The translations under genes and the position numbers were made by a program. From assembly GCF_001971585.1 (NCBI RefSeq), contig NZ_CP019323.1, positions 2,442,168 through 2,506,167 of the forward strand: a stretch of DNA of 64,000 bases, given 5' to 3'. How positions within the stretch are numbered: position 1 is the first letter of the stretch; every line of letters begins with the position of its first letter. A model generated the notes under the pieces. It was not told the DNA's origin. It saw only the letters and a program-made list of their open reading frames with translations, and did no database searches. Below, piece after piece: positions 42,169 through 51,229 of this stretch. This DNA is from Companilactobacillus allii (lineage in GTDB: Bacteria; Bacillota; Bacilli; Lactobacillales; Lactobacillaceae).

Positions 42169-43539
42169 ATGTCAAAAAAGAAAGTTATTATTGTCGGAGC
42201 ATCACATGGTGGGCATCAGTCCATCATTGAATTATTGAATAGATACAATGACGTAGATATCACATTATTTGAATCTGGAGATTTTATCTCCTTTATGTCA
42301 TGTGGTATGGAATTATTTCTAGAAGACAGTGTTACGAATGTTAATGATGTTAGAAATTTTAGTGAAAAAAGTTTTCCACAATCAAATGTACATATCTTAA
42401 ACAATCATTTGGTACAAAAAATAAATACAGATAAAAAGACTGTGTCCGTACTGGATACAACAACTAACAAAAATGAAGATTTTGATTACGATAAGTTGAT
42501 TCTCAGCTCTGGTGTTACACCTAAGTCACTTCCTATCCCAGGAAATGACCTAGAGAATGTATTCTTAATGAGAGGATACGACTGGGCAACAAAAATCAAA
42601 GCTAAACTAAATGATCCAAATACTAAAAAGGTTACAATTATTGGTGCTGGGTACATTGGTATCGAGGCCGCTGAAGCTAGTGTTAAAGCCGGGAAGGAAG
42701 TTACCTTATTGGATGTTATCGACCGTCCATTGGGTACTTATCTTGATTCAGATATGACCTCAATTTTGGAAAAGCACTTAGTAAAAAACGGTGTTAACGT
42801 TGAAATGAACGTTAAAATCGAGAAATTTGTCGGTGACAAGAAGGTTTCTTCTGTTAAAACAACTACTGCTGAATATCCAAGTGACTTAGTAATCCAAGCC
42901 GCCGGTGTTAAGGCAAATACTGATTGGCTACGTGGAACTATTGATCTGGATAATCGTGGTTGGATCAAAACCAATGAATATTTACAAACAAATATCAAAG
43001 ATATCTATGCCATCGGTGATGCTACATTAGCATATTCTATTCCAGCAAGTACCAAAGTTCCGATTGCTCTAGCTACCGTTGCACGTCGTGAAGCAAGATA
43101 TTTAGTTAAACATATATTTGAAGACTCCCCTTCAGCTCCATTTAAGGGCGTCGTTGGTTCATCTGCACTTAGCGTTTTTGATTATCATTTTGCTGAAAGT
43201 GGTTTGAATTCATTCACAGCTAAACGTGCTGGCGTAAATATAGCAACATCATTTTACAGTGATACACTTCGTCCAATCTATGTTCCTGCTGATAAGGGAA
43301 ATACAAAAGTTCATGTATACCTTGCATATAACCCTGATAATCATCAAATTCTCGGAGGGGCAGTACTTTCTAAGTATGACATCACAGCCCAAGGTAATGT
43401 ACTCGCCTTAGCAATTGAAAATAAGATGAGTCTGGAAGATCTATCTGAAGCAGACTTCTTCTTCCAACCTGGATTTGATCGTCAATGGAGTTTACTGAAC
43501 CTTGCAGCTCAACATGCATTACATGAAGATAAATTTTAA
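42169..43539 (+). CDS. NADH peroxidase-like flavoprotein (Npr/Nox family)
   Basis: The ATG at 42169 follows AGGAGGT. The 456-aa protein is a pyridine nucleotide-disulfide oxidoreductase with one redox-active cysteine: FISFMSC45GMELF. The N-terminal FAD loop GASHGGHQSI has His13 in the position of the active-site His of enterococcal NADH peroxidase (GSSHGG), which favours peroxidase over water-forming oxidase. The NADH-binding loop is IIGAGYIGIEAAEA, and IYAIGDATL is the second FAD motif. It reduces H2O2 or O2 at the expense of NADH in the cytoplasm. Confidence 0.88.
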   Translation: MSKKKVIIVGASHGGHQSIIELLNRYNDVDITLFESGDFISFMSCGMELFLEDSVTNVNDVRNFSEKSFPQSNVHILNNHLVQKINTDKKTVSVLDTTTNKNEDFDYDKLILSSGVTPKSLPIPGNDLENVFLMRGYDWATKIKAKLNDPNTKKVTIIGAGYIGIEAAEASVKAGKEVTLLDVIDRPLGTYLDSDMTSILEKHLVKNGVNVEMNVKIEKFVGDKKVSSVKTTTAEYPSDLVIQAAGVKANTDWLRGTIDLDNRGWIKTNEYLQTNIKDIYAIGDATLAYSIPASTKVPIALATVARREARYLVKHIFEDSPSAPFKGVVGSSALSVFDYHFAESGLNSFTAKRAGVNIATSFYSDTLRPIYVPADKGNTKVHVYLAYNPDNHQILGGAVLSKYDITAQGNVLALAIENKMSLEDLSEADFFFQPGFDRQWSLLNLAAQHALHEDKF

Positions 43540-43558
43540 GTAAAATTATATATATATC

Positions 43559-43593
43559 AAAACCGATATTCGCATATGTGAATATCGGTTTTT
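43559..43593 (+). terminator. Terminator
   Basis: AACCGATATTCGC / GTGAATATCGGTT hairpin with a T tract. Its stem resembles the hairpin core of the dispersed repeats (CCGATATTC), but no flanking arms are present. Confidence 0.85.
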
Positions 43594-43731
43594 TATATTT
43601 AATGATTTAATGCACCTAATTTTTGTAGTTTTATTAAGTTACTTTCAAAAATAGTCATTTTCCCCCAAAAATTGTTATTATAGAACTATAGTAAAATACA
43701 TCATTATTATTTAGGGACTCGGGGTGGAAAA

Positions 43732-44469
43732 ATGGATAACGAACAAATGACCAGAATGCAGTTAAGAAAAAATAAAAGAAAACCATTTTTTAAAAAATGG
43801 TGGTTTTGGTTAATCGTGGTCATAGTGATTGCCGCTGGAGTTGGATTTGGAGTATTTAAGCATTACAATCAAAATAATTCTAATTCTTATTCTGAATCAA
43901 CATCTAAGAAAGTAGAAAAATCTAAATCAACATCTACTAAAGAGAAAACCAGCTCTAAAAAAACATCTGATTCTAGTACAAATTCTAATACAAAGAAAAT
44001 TACCTTAGAGCAATTCAACAATATTGCATTGGATGAAACTAACGGAACTAGTTGGGATACCATTAAACCAATATTTGGTACGCCAGTTTCTCATACAACT
44101 GCAAACGTTCAAAATACAGATGTAGATGTTCAAAACTGGGATAATGTAGCTAATGCAACAGATGGCTCAATGGTATCGATTGGTTTCACATCTAACCATG
44201 CCGTAAGTAAAAAAATAACTAATTTAAAAGTTAATAGAGCTAGTGAAATTGATATTCAAAAATTTGCTGAAATTGAAAGTGATCAATCCGAAGATCAAGT
44301 AATAAAGACTCTTGGTAAGCCAAATAGTTACGACATTTCAAATATCAACGGTTCTTCTTTAACGGAGCTAACTTACAGTAGTGGTATTAAAGGCGACTCT
44401 GGTGCAAAGATAGTCATTACCTTAACGAACGGAAAGGTAAGTAAACAAGTTCAAAATGGTGTCAAATAA
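43732..44469 (+). CDS. Membrane-anchored tandem BLIP-like (DUF3862-type) protein
   Basis: The 245-aa protein has a basic N-terminus (RKNKRKPFFKKWW), one transmembrane helix (about 25-44), a Ser/Thr/Lys-rich stalk (about 50-90), and two SmpA/BLIP-like repeats: ITLEQFNNIALDETNGTSWDTIKPIFGTP (split here as ITLEQFNNIALDE and WDTIKPIFGTP) and IQKFAEIESDQSEDQVIKTLGKP. It is paralogous to 36857-37480. The function is unknown; protein binding at the cell surface is a guess from the fold. GGGGTGG precedes the ATG. Confidence 0.72.
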   Translation: MDNEQMTRMQLRKNKRKPFFKKWWFWLIVVIVIAAGVGFGVFKHYNQNNSNSYSESTSKKVEKSKSTSTKEKTSSKKTSDSSTNSNTKKITLEQFNNIALDETNGTSWDTIKPIFGTPVSHTTANVQNTDVDVQNWDNVANATDGSMVSIGFTSNHAVSKKITNLKVNRASEIDIQKFAEIESDQSEDQVIKTLGKPNSYDISNINGSSLTELTYSSGIKGDSGAKIVITLTNGKVSKQVQNGVK

Positions 44470-44590
44470 GCAATATTTAAGTTTTCTTAATAATTCATTT
44501 CACTAAGGTCTGTAATGATACAATTCACTTGGTGGAATCAGTATATTGTCGTCTCCGAGAATTACGAATGGAGGCGGCTTTTTTTGTCCT
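44470..44590 (+). terminator. Structured 3' region with terminator
   Basis: A hairpin ATTCAC / GTGGAAT (about 44522-44538) is followed by GTCGTCTCC / GGAGGCGGC (44548-44579) and a T tract. The terminator ends the BLIP-like gene transcript; whether the first hairpin is functional is unknown. Confidence 0.6.
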
Positions 44591-44697
44591 CAAATTTACA
44601 GTAAAAACGTGTGAAAATGCACAATTTCTTTCGCTTAATAAAAATAATGGAGTTGTGACAGAACTATTTTTCTACTCAAATTTGCAGTGAAAACGTC
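44588..44697 (-). repeat. Dispersed 3'-UTR repeat, copy F (arms only, entering a gene)
   Basis: Two left-arm copies lie in series: a degenerate one (CCTCAAATTTACAGTAAAAACGTGTG region, 44588-44625) and an intact one (TTTCTACTCAAATTTGCAG, then TGAAAACGT, 44668-44696). The central hairpin and the right arm are missing. The second left arm contains the stop codon and last residues of the YnbB-like gene. Confidence 0.75.
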
Positions 44698-45947
44698 TCA
44701 TTTACAGCCTGAGCGATGGCAATTTTGACATGTGCAAATGATAGGCCACCTTGAATGTATAGTGAATAAGGTGGACGAAGTGGACCATCAGACGACAATT
44801 CAATAGTTGAACCCTCAGTAAAACTTCCTGATGCCATAATAACGTCATCTACATATCCATCTTGGTGACTAGGAATCGGATCAACAAATGAATTCATCGG
44901 TGAAAAATGTTGAATGGCAGCACAGAACTTAATCATGGACTCTGACTCTCCAAATGTAACAGTCTGAACGATATCGGTTCTTTTAGCATCCCATCTTGGA
45001 GAGACTGACATTCCCATTTCTTCTAATAAGGCTGCAGTAAAAATTGTTCCTTTCAATGCCTCACCCGTTGTATGTGCAGCCATGAAAAATCCTTGATAGA
45101 AATCACGAAGATACGCATAAGTTGCGCCCTCTCCTTTACCAGCACCAGGAACAGTCAACCTAGCACCGGCCCCTTCAATGAGATCCTTTCGACCGACAAT
45201 ATAGGCACCACTCTTAACAATTCCGGCACCAGCATTTTTGTATAATGAACCTGCCATTAAATCTGCACCATAGAATGTAGGTTCCTCGGTTTCGGAAAAC
45301 TCACCATAGCAATTATCAACGAATATAACCGCATTAGGTGCATATTTCTTAATTACCTTAATCATTTTTGCAATTTTAGCAACAGTGAAACTATCACGAA
45401 CAGCATATCCACGTGAGCGTTGTAACGCCACAACCTTTATTGATTTATTTTCTTTAAGTGTCTTAATAGCACTATCAAAATCAACCTCACCGTTATCTAG
45501 TAAAGGAGTATAGTCAAAGTCAATTCCGTATTCTTTCATGGTACCAGGATTATTTCCAGCAATCCCTATAACTTCTTGGATAGTATCATAAGGCATACCA
45601 GTCATGTAATATAACGTATCCTTCGGACGTAAAATACTGAATAACGAAGTTGTTATAGCATGTGTACCAGAGGCTAATTGTGAACGTACTAATGCATCAT
45701 CAGCCTTAAAATAACCGGCATAAATTTTTTCGATTTTGTCCCTACCCGGGTCATCATAACCATATCCAGTGGAACCAATCAAATCTTCTTCAGCAACACG
45801 ATTTTCTCTAAAAAGATTTAGAACACGTTGTTGATTATATAAGACCTGCTCGTCAACTTCCTTTAGTTTGGGTTCTATCATTGTTTCAACTTTGGTAATT
45901 TTATTTTGAAGATCGTTTGGTAAATCTTCTTTCCATGAAAAATTCAT
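44676..45947 (-). CDS. YnbB-type PLP enzyme (methionine gamma-lyase/aluminium-resistance family)
   Basis: The 423-aa protein belongs to the fold-type I PLP family annotated as aluminium resistance or methionine gamma-lyase family (B. subtilis YnbB). Recognisable segments are STGYGYDDPGRD, SQLASGTHAI, FVDNCYGEF, the PLP site AGSLYK237NAGAGIV, and GARLTVPGAGKGEGATY. Its last residues TFSLQI and the TGA stop are encoded by a left arm of the dispersed repeat, so the C-terminus appears replaced, though length is normal. It follows the decarboxylase with a 14-base gap. The reaction is not established. Confidence 0.85.
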   Translation of the reverse strand: MNFSWKEDLPNDLQNKITKVETMIEPKLKEVDEQVLYNQQRVLNLFRENRVAEEDLIGSTGYGYDDPGRDKIEKIYAGYFKADDALVRSQLASGTHAITTSLFSILRPKDTLYYMTGMPYDTIQEVIGIAGNNPGTMKEYGIDFDYTPLLDNGEVDFDSAIKTLKENKSIKVVALQRSRGYAVRDSFTVAKIAKMIKVIKKYAPNAVIFVDNCYGEFSETEEPTFYGADLMAGSLYKNAGAGIVKSGAYIVGRKDLIEGAGARLTVPGAGKGEGATYAYLRDFYQGFFMAAHTTGEALKGTIFTAALLEEMGMSVSPRWDAKRTDIVQTVTFGESESMIKFCAAIQHFSPMNSFVDPIPSHQDGYVDDVIMASGSFTEGSTIELSSDGPLRPPYSLYIQGGLSFAHVKIAIAQAVNETFSLQI

Positions 45948-45961
45948 TGTTTTCTCCTCTA

Positions 45962-48067
45962 TTAGTTCGATAATACTTCCGCTTGAGCGTAATAATTCCC
46001 ATTTTCGTCCTTATTTATATATACACCTTGGATCTCAGGTACAAATCCAGGGAATCTATTCATAGCTCCAATAAGTACATTGAAATACTTAACATCAATT
46101 TCTTGCCATTTCTCACCCGGAGCAACAATAAATACACCAGGTGGATATGGTAGAGCGCCTTCTAACGCAACCTTACCAACGATATTATTCAAATTTTCCA
46201 ATTCACTTTCATTTTTCATGAATAACTTATCTGCATGTTGCGGTGTTATCTTATAATTTTGCATATCCGGTTTCTCAAATAATGCTTGTTGCAACTTGTA
46301 TGTTTTATTATCCCCATAATATTTATGTATTTCATTACATAATTGTTGAATGGAATAATCCTTATATCTATCTGAATATTGTGAATAAAGCTTAGGAAGA
46401 ACTTCTTTTAATGGTGCATCTTTGAAATATAAATCTTCAAATTCAAGAAGCGCATTCATCAATTCATCTAAATCACTTTTTTTATCTCCAGGTGTCAATA
46501 AAAATAGTAGGGAATTTAAATCATCCTTAGCTCTAATAATACGTTTTTCAGTTAGGAATGCAGCGACCACTTGTCCAGGAATCCCTTTATCATCATAGAT
46601 TCCGCTTTCACTGTCAATTCCTGGTGTAACGATGGTTATTTTTAGCGGGTCCAAAACTACCTCATTATTCACAATTTTTTTAAACCCGTGCCACATGTCA
46701 TCAGCAGTTAATTTCCAATATTTATTATCAGTTGATAAATCATTTGTAGGGATATTTTTCCACGAAACTCCGTTGATTTCTTTTGGAACTAATGGCTTAA
46801 ATAACTTAGATTTCTTAAGTAATTCTTTACGCCATTTTATTCCGTTAATTAGTGTATTTTGCCACAAATCATTAATCACTGGACTAGCAGCCATGTAGGC
46901 ATTAACCGTCAAGGAAGCATACACCGGATAAGAATAACTAGAGGTAACGTATTTTAGATAGGCATTATTAAAATGCTTATGGTCAACATAACGTTTTTGG
47001 CCCTTAATATGACTATCCTTCTTTAAAATCTGAGAAGTTTGCCCCAATCCAGCTTGTTGTTTATGAATAGATTGCGTAACCAAAATACCTGGATCATTTG
47101 GTCCGTAACTATACGAAAGTGGTGAAAGGTCTTTTAATAATGGCACAAATTGCTCATACCCTCCCCACGCACAGTCAAAGAGAATATAATCACATAATCC
47201 ACCAATCTTATCTAATATCCATTTTGCATTATAAAATATTCCGTCATACGTTTCTAGCTGTAAAATTGCCAATCGAAACGGACGTTTTTCTTTAGCTTTC
47301 ACAGGATCAACCTTACTGATTTCCTTACGAATATTGGCTTCATCAAAAAACTTAGGATCCATCTCCCCAATTAATCCTAAGGGATTGCGATCAGCTGGAA
47401 TATATACTGGCTTGGCTCCACTCATAACTAATGCACTATTGTATAACGACTTATGATTATTCCTATCAAATAAAACCAGATCATCAGATGTCAAAAGAGC
47501 ACTTGCACAAATCGAGTTTGAACTAGTAGTCCCATTTGTACAAAAGTAGACCTTATCAGCATTATATGCTTCAGCAGCTTTCTGCTCTGCTGTTAACGGG
47601 GTACCTTCATGAGTCATAGTATCGCCTAATTCTTCAACGGTATCACTCGTATCAGCATAAAGCATATTCTTACCAAAAAAACGATCAAAAACAACGCCAG
47701 CAGGATGTTGCTCATAAAATTGTCCGTTATGGTGTCCTGGCGTAGTGAAGCTAACTGGTCTGTCATCAGCAAATTTAATTAAATCTATTAAAAATGATGG
47801 GATATTTTTAGATTCATATTCTTTGATTTTATTCTCAATTCTAACTTGAGTATCATGAATTGTATCATTTGGCTCAACAATAATTATTGGAATATTAAAC
47901 CCAGAATCACTTACTAATCTATTCGCCACATCACTATTTTCATCAGTTTTCAAAACAACTGCGGCCAATTCTTGTGCCACAGTATCTTCAGAAATGGTAG
48001 TTACCTCCCAATTTCTAGGCAGATATTCGTGCACTGATTCTGTCGCAGCTATCTTTAAATAATTCAT
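45962..48067 (-). CDS. Orn/Lys/Arg-type PLP amino-acid decarboxylase
   Basis: The 701-aa protein has the full inducible-decarboxylase layout. An N-terminal wing domain (1-105) comes first, then FTTPGHHNGQFYEQHPAG, STSNSI-type phosphate site TNGTTSSNS, FDCAWGGYEQF, the PLP lysine in SIHK336QQAG, and a C-terminal domain with YPPGVFIVAPGEKW. Length and motifs are closest to biodegradative ornithine decarboxylases of lactobacilli, but lysine or arginine cannot be excluded. It is the first gene of an operon with the YnbB-type enzyme and is divergent from an amino-acid permease, consistent with acid-resistance or polyamine export. Confidence 0.9.
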   Translation of the reverse strand: MNYLKIAATESVHEYLPRNWEVTTISEDTVAQELAAVVLKTDENSDVANRLVSDSGFNIPIIIVEPNDTIHDTQVRIENKIKEYESKNIPSFLIDLIKFADDRPVSFTTPGHHNGQFYEQHPAGVVFDRFFGKNMLYADTSDTVEELGDTMTHEGTPLTAEQKAAEAYNADKVYFCTNGTTSSNSICASALLTSDDLVLFDRNNHKSLYNSALVMSGAKPVYIPADRNPLGLIGEMDPKFFDEANIRKEISKVDPVKAKEKRPFRLAILQLETYDGIFYNAKWILDKIGGLCDYILFDCAWGGYEQFVPLLKDLSPLSYSYGPNDPGILVTQSIHKQQAGLGQTSQILKKDSHIKGQKRYVDHKHFNNAYLKYVTSSYSYPVYASLTVNAYMAASPVINDLWQNTLINGIKWRKELLKKSKLFKPLVPKEINGVSWKNIPTNDLSTDNKYWKLTADDMWHGFKKIVNNEVVLDPLKITIVTPGIDSESGIYDDKGIPGQVVAAFLTEKRIIRAKDDLNSLLFLLTPGDKKSDLDELMNALLEFEDLYFKDAPLKEVLPKLYSQYSDRYKDYSIQQLCNEIHKYYGDNKTYKLQQALFEKPDMQNYKITPQHADKLFMKNESELENLNNIVGKVALEGALPYPPGVFIVAPGEKWQEIDVKYFNVLIGAMNRFPGFVPEIQGVYINKDENGNYYAQAEVLSN

Positions 48068-48299
48068 AGCATCCCTCTATTCTCAAATTAATTTCAGAAA
48101 ACACTATGCAAAAGCATAAATGTTTCATACAATTAATTGTTGGAAATTATTTTAATTATCAAATATAATTCCCTCTAGTTATTGATTATTATATATGTTG
48201 GGACAATAAACAAGTGGAATATCATACTTTTTGGCTTTGTCATAAGCCACCAAAAACTCACTCTTCTTAAAAAGAAATTAAAATACAAGGAGAGTTTAC
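48068..48299. promoter_or_regulatory. Divergent promoter region, decarboxylase/permease
   Basis: A 232-bp AT-rich spacer between divergent genes with no ORF. The permease has AAGGAGAG just before its ATG. No clear operator palindrome was found. Confidence 0.4.
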
Positions 48300-49745
48300 A
48301 TGAATGATTTAAATATGGATCCAAAACCTCATTATATGAAGTGGCAAGTAATTGCCCTTTTGGATTTTGTTACAATTATTAGTTTTGAAAATATTTTTTA
48401 CCCTTTCCAAAATCAAGGTTTATCAGTAGTTGTCTCGTGGATTTTCTTACTATTTGCCTATGTTATTCCCTATGAATTAATCGTTAGTCAAATGAGTTTG
48501 ACCTTTGATAATCAAAGTGGTGGCTTAGCTTCCTGGGTACGACACGGTAGTAATGATACCTTAGGATATTGGACATCTTGGATGTATTGGATTCAAAGTG
48601 TTCCATACATTGTGGATGTTTCTAATTCAGTCATTGTTTCATTTAGTTGGATTATCTTCGGGAATAATAGTCTCGATAGACGGATGTCTACCTTTTCTTT
48701 TGGATTATTAACTTTCGTTATAATATTGATTTTCATTTTACTAGAAAACGTTTTTAAAAATTCACTTGAAGTTCTTTCACTTATCGGTGGTGGTGCAATG
48801 TTTGTAATGTCAGTGTTGTTTGTTCTTTTAGCTGGATATGCAGTGACACACGGCGCACATATTGCTACACAACCAATGAATTGGGCAGCTTTTAAGCCAA
48901 CATTCAGTTTAAAATATTTCTCGACCACTGGATTATTGATTTTTGCCATGTCTGGTGCTGAACTTGCTGCACCATATATTGTGCAAATGCGTGATCCCAA
49001 GCATGAATTTCCAAAAGCTATGTGGTTACTTGCATTAATGACAGCATTTCTAACTATCTTTGGTACTTTGTCATTGGCCGTATTCTTCAATGCCAATCAC
49101 ATTCCTCATGATTTCAAAATGAATGGTCCCTACTATGCTTTCCATCTACTTGGCCAAAGTTTAGGAGTCGGCAAGTTATTGATGTACATATTTGCCGTTG
49201 TTCAAGCTATTTTCATGATGGCTCAACTTGCAGTCTTACTCGATGCATCTAGTCGTGTCTTTGCGGGTGATGTCGCTGATAAATTCATGCCAAAATGGTT
49301 AACAAAAACCAATAAGAATGGGCGTCCAATTCATAGTTACACTATGACCACAGGATTAAGTCTATTTCTACTATTATTAACAGGTACCTTGCCAAATATT
49401 AATACTATATATAATTGGTTATTAAACATTAATGGAATTATTTCCCCATATAAAACTTGCTGGGTATTCTTTGCCTTTATTGCCGTACGTTGGCAAGATA
49501 AGAAATTCCATTCAGAATATACTTTTATTAAAAATAGAACCGGTGCACTTCTTGTTGGTGGTTGGTGTCTAGCATTCACTTTTGTCTGTGCTACCCTAGG
49601 TTTCATCCCTCAGGAAGCAGCTTTTGGAACTAAGTTATTTGATCACCAATTATTATTGAATTTCATAACGGTTATCGTATTATTCGGTATGGGATTCGTT
49701 ATGCCTATTCTACGTAAACACGAAATAAATAAAGAACTTAATTAA
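48300..49745 (+). CDS. APC-superfamily amino-acid permease or antiporter
   Basis: The 481-aa protein has about 12 transmembrane helices. It follows the APC plan: an unwound first helix region WQVIALLDFVTIISFENIFYP, GGLASWVRHGSNDTLGYWTSWMYW, and a sixth-helix segment LLIFAMSGAELAAPYIVQMRDPKHEFPKAMW. This pattern is nearest to the YjeM/glutamate-GABA antiporter branch. It is divergent from the decarboxylase operon, so exchange of the amino acid for its amine is a plausible role, not proven. AAGGAG precedes the ATG. Confidence 0.85.
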   Translation: MNDLNMDPKPHYMKWQVIALLDFVTIISFENIFYPFQNQGLSVVVSWIFLLFAYVIPYELIVSQMSLTFDNQSGGLASWVRHGSNDTLGYWTSWMYWIQSVPYIVDVSNSVIVSFSWIIFGNNSLDRRMSTFSFGLLTFVIILIFILLENVFKNSLEVLSLIGGGAMFVMSVLFVLLAGYAVTHGAHIATQPMNWAAFKPTFSLKYFSTTGLLIFAMSGAELAAPYIVQMRDPKHEFPKAMWLLALMTAFLTIFGTLSLAVFFNANHIPHDFKMNGPYYAFHLLGQSLGVGKLLMYIFAVVQAIFMMAQLAVLLDASSRVFAGDVADKFMPKWLTKTNKNGRPIHSYTMTTGLSLFLLLLTGTLPNINTIYNWLLNINGIISPYKTCWVFFAFIAVRWQDKKFHSEYTFIKNRTGALLVGGWCLAFTFVCATLGFIPQEAAFGTKLFDHQLLLNFITVIVLFGMGFVMPILRKHEINKELN

Positions 49746-49826
49746 TAATTACAACTTTACTAATCCAAATATATCTAATTAGTTGCTTTTTAAGATATAT
49801 TAATCTAACATAAGTAAGATTAATCA

Positions 49827-49856
49827 GCTATCGCCAATTTCGGCGATAGTTTTTTT
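49827..49856 (+). terminator. Terminator after the permease
   Basis: GCTATCGCC / GGCGATAGT stem with a T tract, immediately upstream of the MFS gene ribosome binding site. Confidence 0.8.
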
Positions 49857-49888
49857 AAGCGCAAATTTGCTTTTGGGAGGGGGATTAC

Positions 49889-51073
49889 ATGGAAAAAAAC
49901 AAAAAGTCCATTTATATTTTAATATTTAGTAACTTCTTGATTTGTTTGGGGATTGGATTGGTAATACCTGTTACACCATTTATCAAGAATGAGTTCCATT
50001 ACACAACATCACAAATGGGGGTAATGACTTCATTATTTGCTTTTGCACAATTCATTGCCTCACCTATTGTAGGGAGAATGTCAGATAAAGTCGGTCGTAA
50101 ACCTGTTATAGTCTTAGGACTATTCACATATATGATATCTGAATTCATCTTCGCAGTTGCTACGACCCTACCCATATTTAATCTATCTAGAATAATTGGT
50201 GGATTATCCGCCGCCATGGTAATTCCTACCTCAATGGCACTTGGTTCAGACTTAACTACACTAAAGGATCGTGCTAAGGTCATTGGTTGGCTTTCAGCTG
50301 CTTTTAGTGGTGGATTGATCCTTGGACCAGGACTGGGTGGAATTCTAGCTGGAATAAGCTATAAGACACCGTTTTGGGTAGCTGGTGTCTTAGCCATTAC
50401 AAGTTGTATCTTTACACAGATCTTTCTTAAGGAAAGTAGAGAAACTATTGAGATCGAACATAAAGAAGAAGCTAAACTTAACAAAGGCAAGTCCTCAATC
50501 ATCTCAATTCTAACCGTTCCAATGGTTGTATTATTTGGAATGATTCTAGTTTCATCCTTTGGACTACAAGGCTTTGAAAGTATTTATAGTATTTATGTAA
50601 ATCAAGTTTTCAACTTTGGATTGGGAACGATTGCACTAGTTTTAACATTGAATGGTATTATTTCTTTGATTTTACAAGTAGTCGCTTTTAACTGGCTCAT
50701 TAATAAAATTGGCGAAATGGGACTTATTAGCTACTGTTTCCTACTCAGTGCAGTTTGTGTATTTTGGATAACTCGCGCACATACAACAGTAGAAGTAATA
50801 GTCGCTACACTTGTTATTTTCTCATCATTCGATTTACTAAGACCTGCGATAACGACTCTTTTAACCAAGTCTAGTAAGGCCAATCAAGGACTTATAAATG
50901 GAATGAATATGTCATTAACAAGTATCGGTAATGTCATTGGACCATTGATGTCCGGAGCTTTAATGGATTGGAATACACATTATCCATATATCGTTGTTGC
51001 AATAATATTGATATTCTCGTATTTCCTAACATTTATTGTCAAACGTTTCCCGTTAGTTTCCGCAGAAGAGTGA
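49889..51073 (+). CDS. MFS drug exporter (DHA1-like)
   Basis: The 394-aa protein has 12 predicted helices. The MFS motif A is clear (GRMSDKVGRKPVI, about residues 62-74), and motif C-like GGLILGPGLGGILAG in helix 5 marks proton-driven drug antiporters. GGGAGGGGG precedes the ATG. The substrate is unknown. It is monocistronic with its own terminator. Confidence 0.87.
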   Translation: MEKNKKSIYILIFSNFLICLGIGLVIPVTPFIKNEFHYTTSQMGVMTSLFAFAQFIASPIVGRMSDKVGRKPVIVLGLFTYMISEFIFAVATTLPIFNLSRIIGGLSAAMVIPTSMALGSDLTTLKDRAKVIGWLSAAFSGGLILGPGLGGILAGISYKTPFWVAGVLAITSCIFTQIFLKESRETIEIEHKEEAKLNKGKSSIISILTVPMVVLFGMILVSSFGLQGFESIYSIYVNQVFNFGLGTIALVLTLNGIISLILQVVAFNWLINKIGEMGLISYCFLLSAVCVFWITRAHTTVEVIVATLVIFSSFDLLRPAITTLLTKSSKANQGLINGMNMSLTSIGNVIGPLMSGALMDWNTHYPYIVVAIILIFSYFLTFIVKRFPLVSAEE

Positions 51074-51089
51074 AAGTGTTTCACCATTG

Positions 51090-51134
51090 GGTTATCATAT
51101 GCCAGCTATACCGACAGTGATAATCTATTTTTTT
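51090..51134 (+). terminator. MFS gene terminator
   Basis: GGTTATCA / TGATAATC stem with a long loop and TATTTTTTT. Confidence 0.65.
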
Positions 51135-51154
51135 AATCATTTATTATTAACCAC

Positions 51155-51193
51155 AAAAAAAGCACCCCTGAGATTGTTTCCTCAGAAGTGCCC
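51155..51193 (-). terminator. GNAT gene terminator
   Basis: On the minus strand GGGCACTTCTGAG / CTCAGGGGTGC followed by a U tract. Confidence 0.85.
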
Positions 51194-51229
51194 TTATCTA
51201 TCTCTATCAAATGCATATTCAGTAACTCT

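Noticed and set aside
48593..49096. 167-aa frame on the minus strand
   Set aside because: It is antisense to the APC permease, whose helices and motifs are clear.
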